Below the pieces are notes generated by a model. The model made no database searches. It saw only the letters and a list, made by a program, of their open reading frames with translations, and was not told where the DNA came from. Positions 6,130-7,948 of a stretch of 7,948 nt of DNA are shown here, piece by piece. The stretch comes from Nitrospirota bacterium (lineage in GTDB: Bacteria; Nitrospirota; Nitrospiria; Nitrospirales; UBA8639), in the NCBI GenBank assembly GCA_003235785.1, contig QJYE01000018.1:1-7948 (forward strand), read 5' to 3'. The first letter of the stretch is position 1; every line of letters begins with the position of its first letter. Position numbers and translations under genes: made by a program.

Positions 6130-7884
6130 ATGAAGAACGCAATTGCCACATCGGCGACAAGCCCTTCACTTGAGTCGGGTCATCTAGAGGGGAAGTTGAA
6201 TCATCTTCCCAGGCAGCCTGGGGTGTATCTGTTTAAAGATCGTTCGAATGAGATTATCTATATTGGCAAAGCGGCGGTTTTAGCTGATCGCGTCAGATCC
6301 TATTTTCAAAAAGGCGCTGACCTCAGTCCGAAGATTCGTGCCTTGGTCGCCCATGCCGTTGATCTGGAAACCATTATCGCCAAATCGGAGCTGGAAGCCT
6401 TAATTCTTGAAAGCAACCTCATTAAGCGGCATCGTCCGCGCTTTAATGTGGTGCTTCGAGACGATAAGCAGTATCCCTATTTGCGGTTGCCGATTCAGGA
6501 CGACTTCCCCCGACTCTCCATTGTTCGGCGCGTGAAAAACGATAAGGCCCTCTATTTCGGCCCATATGTGCCGACGGGGGCGATGCGTGAAACCTTAAAA
6601 GTCATCCGGAAAGTGTTTCCCTTGGCCACCTGCAAGATTGAGATTGATGGCAAAGCTGATCGCGCCTGTCTCGAATTTGAGATCAAACGTTGTATGGCTC
6701 CTTGTACTGGCAATCAAAGCAAAGAGGACTATCATCAGATCGTCCGGCAGGTTCGGTGGTTTTTGGAAGGACGAGATCAGGAGTTATTGGACTCACTTCG
6801 TGATGAAATGCATGCCATGGCCGAACGCGAAGCGTTTGAAGATGCTGCTCGGTTACGTGATCGGATACATAGCGTTGAACGGACATTGGAAAGACAGCGT
6901 GTTGCGCAAATTGGTCCGGTCGACCAGGATGTGTTCGGGCTGGTGCGAGCTGGAGCCGCGGCAGATGTGCAATTGCTCTTTGTGCGAGGGGGGCTGTTAA
7001 TTGGCCGCCGGGATTTTTTCTGGGCCGATGCTGGAGATGTGTCGGATGAGGAACTTGTTCGGAGCACGCTTGAGCAGTTGTATCATCAAGCGGTTGTGCC
7101 TCCGAAGGAACTGTTGGTACCTGTCAAGATTGAAGATCACGCATTGGTGCAGCAGTGGTTGTCAGAGAAAAAAGGGCAAGCCGTGCGGATTCTGGTGCCG
7201 GAACGTGGAGTGAAGCATCAATTACGGCAGCTCGCTCAAGAAAATGCCATGGCCGCGTTGCATGAACATCTTCGGCTGCAAAGTGAATCACGGGAAGCCA
7301 TCGAGGAGTTGCAACAGTTGTTGGGGTTGTCCGCACAGCCTCATCGCATTGAATGTTTCGATATTTCCAATACCATGGGCGCACAATCAGTGGCGTCGAT
7401 GGTTGTCTGGGAAAATGGCCGCATGAAAAAAAGCGATTATCGGCGGTTCCGTATTAAAACCGTGGAAGGCGCAAATGATTTCGCCAGCATGCATGAAGTG
7501 GTCAAGCGCCGGTACGGAGGTACGTTGGCGACCAAGGCCGGGAAGGTGTTGCCTGTTCCTGATTTGATTGTGATTGATGGGGGAATTGGGCAGTTAGGCG
7601 CAGCCATGGAGGCGATCGCTAATCTTGGTCTGCCACGAGTCGCTGTATGTGGGTTAGCTAAAGCGAAAGGGGAAAAAAACGAACGAATCTATCTGCCCGG
7701 GCACAAATCCCCCATTGTGTTGTCGCTGAAATCTCCTGCCAGCCGCTTAGTCCAAACTATTCGAGATGAAGCTCACCGGTTCGCTATTACCTTTCACCGG
7801 AAGCTTCGTAGCCAAGCCATTTTTGTCAAGAGTGAAAAGTCAGGAGTGAGGAGTAACCATAAAGACGTGAAGCGGGAGGCGTAA
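6130..7884 (+). CDS. uvrC: UvrABC excinuclease subunit C, lacking the C-terminal helix-hairpin-helix domain
   Basis: UvrC makes the 3' and 5' incisions in nucleotide excision repair after loading by UvrB. The 584-residue product has an N-terminal GIY-YIG nuclease (GVYLF 31-35, IYIGKA 43-48, acidic site near SELEALILE 86-94). Four cysteines (168, 180, 188, 192) have the same spacing as the iron-sulfur cysteines of E. coli UvrC. A UVR UvrB-binding helix pair lies at about 212-257, and the RNase H-like nuclease has Asp411, Asp450, Asp483 and His549 (DEAHRFAITFHRKLR). Normally about 55-60 residues with two HhH motifs follow. Here the chain ends 24 residues after HRKLR in a charged tail encoded by repeat-like DNA. 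ATG 6130 is preferred: GAAGGT lies about ten bases upstream, whereas an in-frame ATG at 6091 overlaps the VOC gene without a ribosome site. Cho is excluded because the GIY-YIG, cysteine and RNase H parts are all present. Confidence 0.95.
   Translation: MKNAIATSATSPSLESGHLEGKLNHLPRQPGVYLFKDRSNEIIYIGKAAVLADRVRSYFQKGADLSPKIRALVAHAVDLETIIAKSELEALILESNLIKRHRPRFNVVLRDDKQYPYLRLPIQDDFPRLSIVRRVKNDKALYFGPYVPTGAMRETLKVIRKVFPLATCKIEIDGKADRACLEFEIKRCMAPCTGNQSKEDYHQIVRQVRWFLEGRDQELLDSLRDEMHAMAEREAFEDAARLRDRIHSVERTLERQRVAQIGPVDQDVFGLVRAGAAADVQLLFVRGGLLIGRRDFFWADAGDVSDEELVRSTLEQLYHQAVVPPKELLVPVKIEDHALVQQWLSEKKGQAVRILVPERGVKHQLRQLAQENAMAALHEHLRLQSESREAIEELQQLLGLSAQPHRIECFDISNTMGAQSVASMVVWENGRMKKSDYRRFRIKTVEGANDFASMHEVVKRRYGGTLATKAGKVLPVPDLIVIDGGIGQLGAAMEAIANLGLPRVAVCGLAKAKGEKNERIYLPGHKSPIVLSLKSPASRLVQTIRDEAHRFAITFHRKLRSQAIFVKSEKSGVRSNHKDVKREA
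7832..7884. repeat. Dispersed GTGAAGCGxGAGGCGTAA-type repeat forming the uvrC 3' end
   Basis: The last codons of uvrC consist of purine-rich, GAGTGA/GTGAAGCG/GAGGCGT units. CGTGAAGCGGGAGGCGTAA (7866-7884) is a 16/19 match to the reverse complement of 1297-1315 beside aroE. The same strand carries related GAGTGAAAAGTCAGGAGTGAGGAG-like units just upstream (from about 7832), given here only as a composition pattern. The uvrC TAA stop lies inside the repeat. Such degenerate repeats are, from memory, common between genes in Nitrospira genomes. Confidence 0.55.
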
Positions 7885-7948
7885 GGTAATTCCCAGGGTT
7901 TTTCTTCAGGCTTCATCTTATTCTTGTGCAAGTTCTTCTTAAGGGCAC
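7885..7948. other. Downstream flank of uvrC, no feature recognised
   Basis: These 64 bases show no helix-hairpin-helix coding potential in any frame, no clear terminator stem and no start site. A minus-strand frame is open from the right edge into uvrC, but it reads through the repeat and has no convincing start or family signature. Confidence 0.4.

Noticed and set aside
7794..7948. Minus-strand frame open from the right edge into the uvrC 3' end
   Set aside because: It overlaps uvrC by about 90 bases, reads through the repeat giving a YASRFT-type low-information peptide, and has no good start. It could be the tail of a convergent gene but cannot be supported.
1..7948. CRISPR arrays, tRNA/rRNA genes, insertion sequences, phage genes
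   Set aside because: I saw no regularly spaced direct repeats, cloverleaf sequences, transposase or integrase motifs. The only repeats are the short degenerate units described.

Overview
The window is a compact bacterial chromosomal segment of about 50% GC (estimated by eye) with ordinary Gram-negative housekeeping and envelope genes. A FadL-type outer-membrane protein shows an outer membrane is present. The gene style, the lysine/alanine-rich mini-protein and the degenerate 'GCGTGAGG/GCGTAAGG' intergenic repeats suggest a Nitrospira-like organism (Nitrospirota). That assignment is an inference from memory and cannot be proved from the window.

Layout. Positions 1-1168 (minus strand) carry a shikimate-pathway cluster read right to left: aroE (shikimate dehydrogenase), a possible 66-residue small ORF, and the first 32 codons of aroK (shikimate kinase), which runs off the left edge. 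Positions 1169-1422 hold a candidate aroE promoter with a palindrome, an inverted repeat of the dispersed family and a weak hairpin. Positions 1423-1509 (minus) encode a 28-residue, extremely basic histone-H1-tail-like peptide behind a near-perfect Shine-Dalgarno. Positions 1704-4040 (minus) encode a 778-residue membrane histidine kinase with a V4R-like sensory domain, two TM helices, GAF, HisKA and HATPase. Positions 4132-5508 (minus) encode a FadL/TodX-family porin directly upstream of the kinase on the same strand. From the divergent intergenic region at 5511-5711, the plus strand carries a glyoxalase-I-like VOC enzyme (5712-6110) and, 19 bases later, uvrC (6130-7884).

How they may work together. 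aroE and aroK supply consecutive steps toward chorismate. The FadL channel and the V4R kinase could form an uptake-and-sensing pair for a hydrophobic ligand (inference). The glyoxalase and UvrC could be linked by aldehyde-derived DNA damage (inference).

The most notable points are: (1) UvrC has all the nuclease and iron-sulfur cysteine positions but ends without the C-terminal helix-hairpin-helix domain, with repeat-like DNA encoding its last residues; (2) the kinase's V4R domain keeps a Cys/Asp/Cys/Cys pattern resembling the zinc site of XylR/DmpR/MopR-type aromatic sensors; (3) there is a 28-residue lysine-rich gene too short for routine ORF calling. No RNA genes, CRISPR arrays, insertion sequences or prophage genes were seen.
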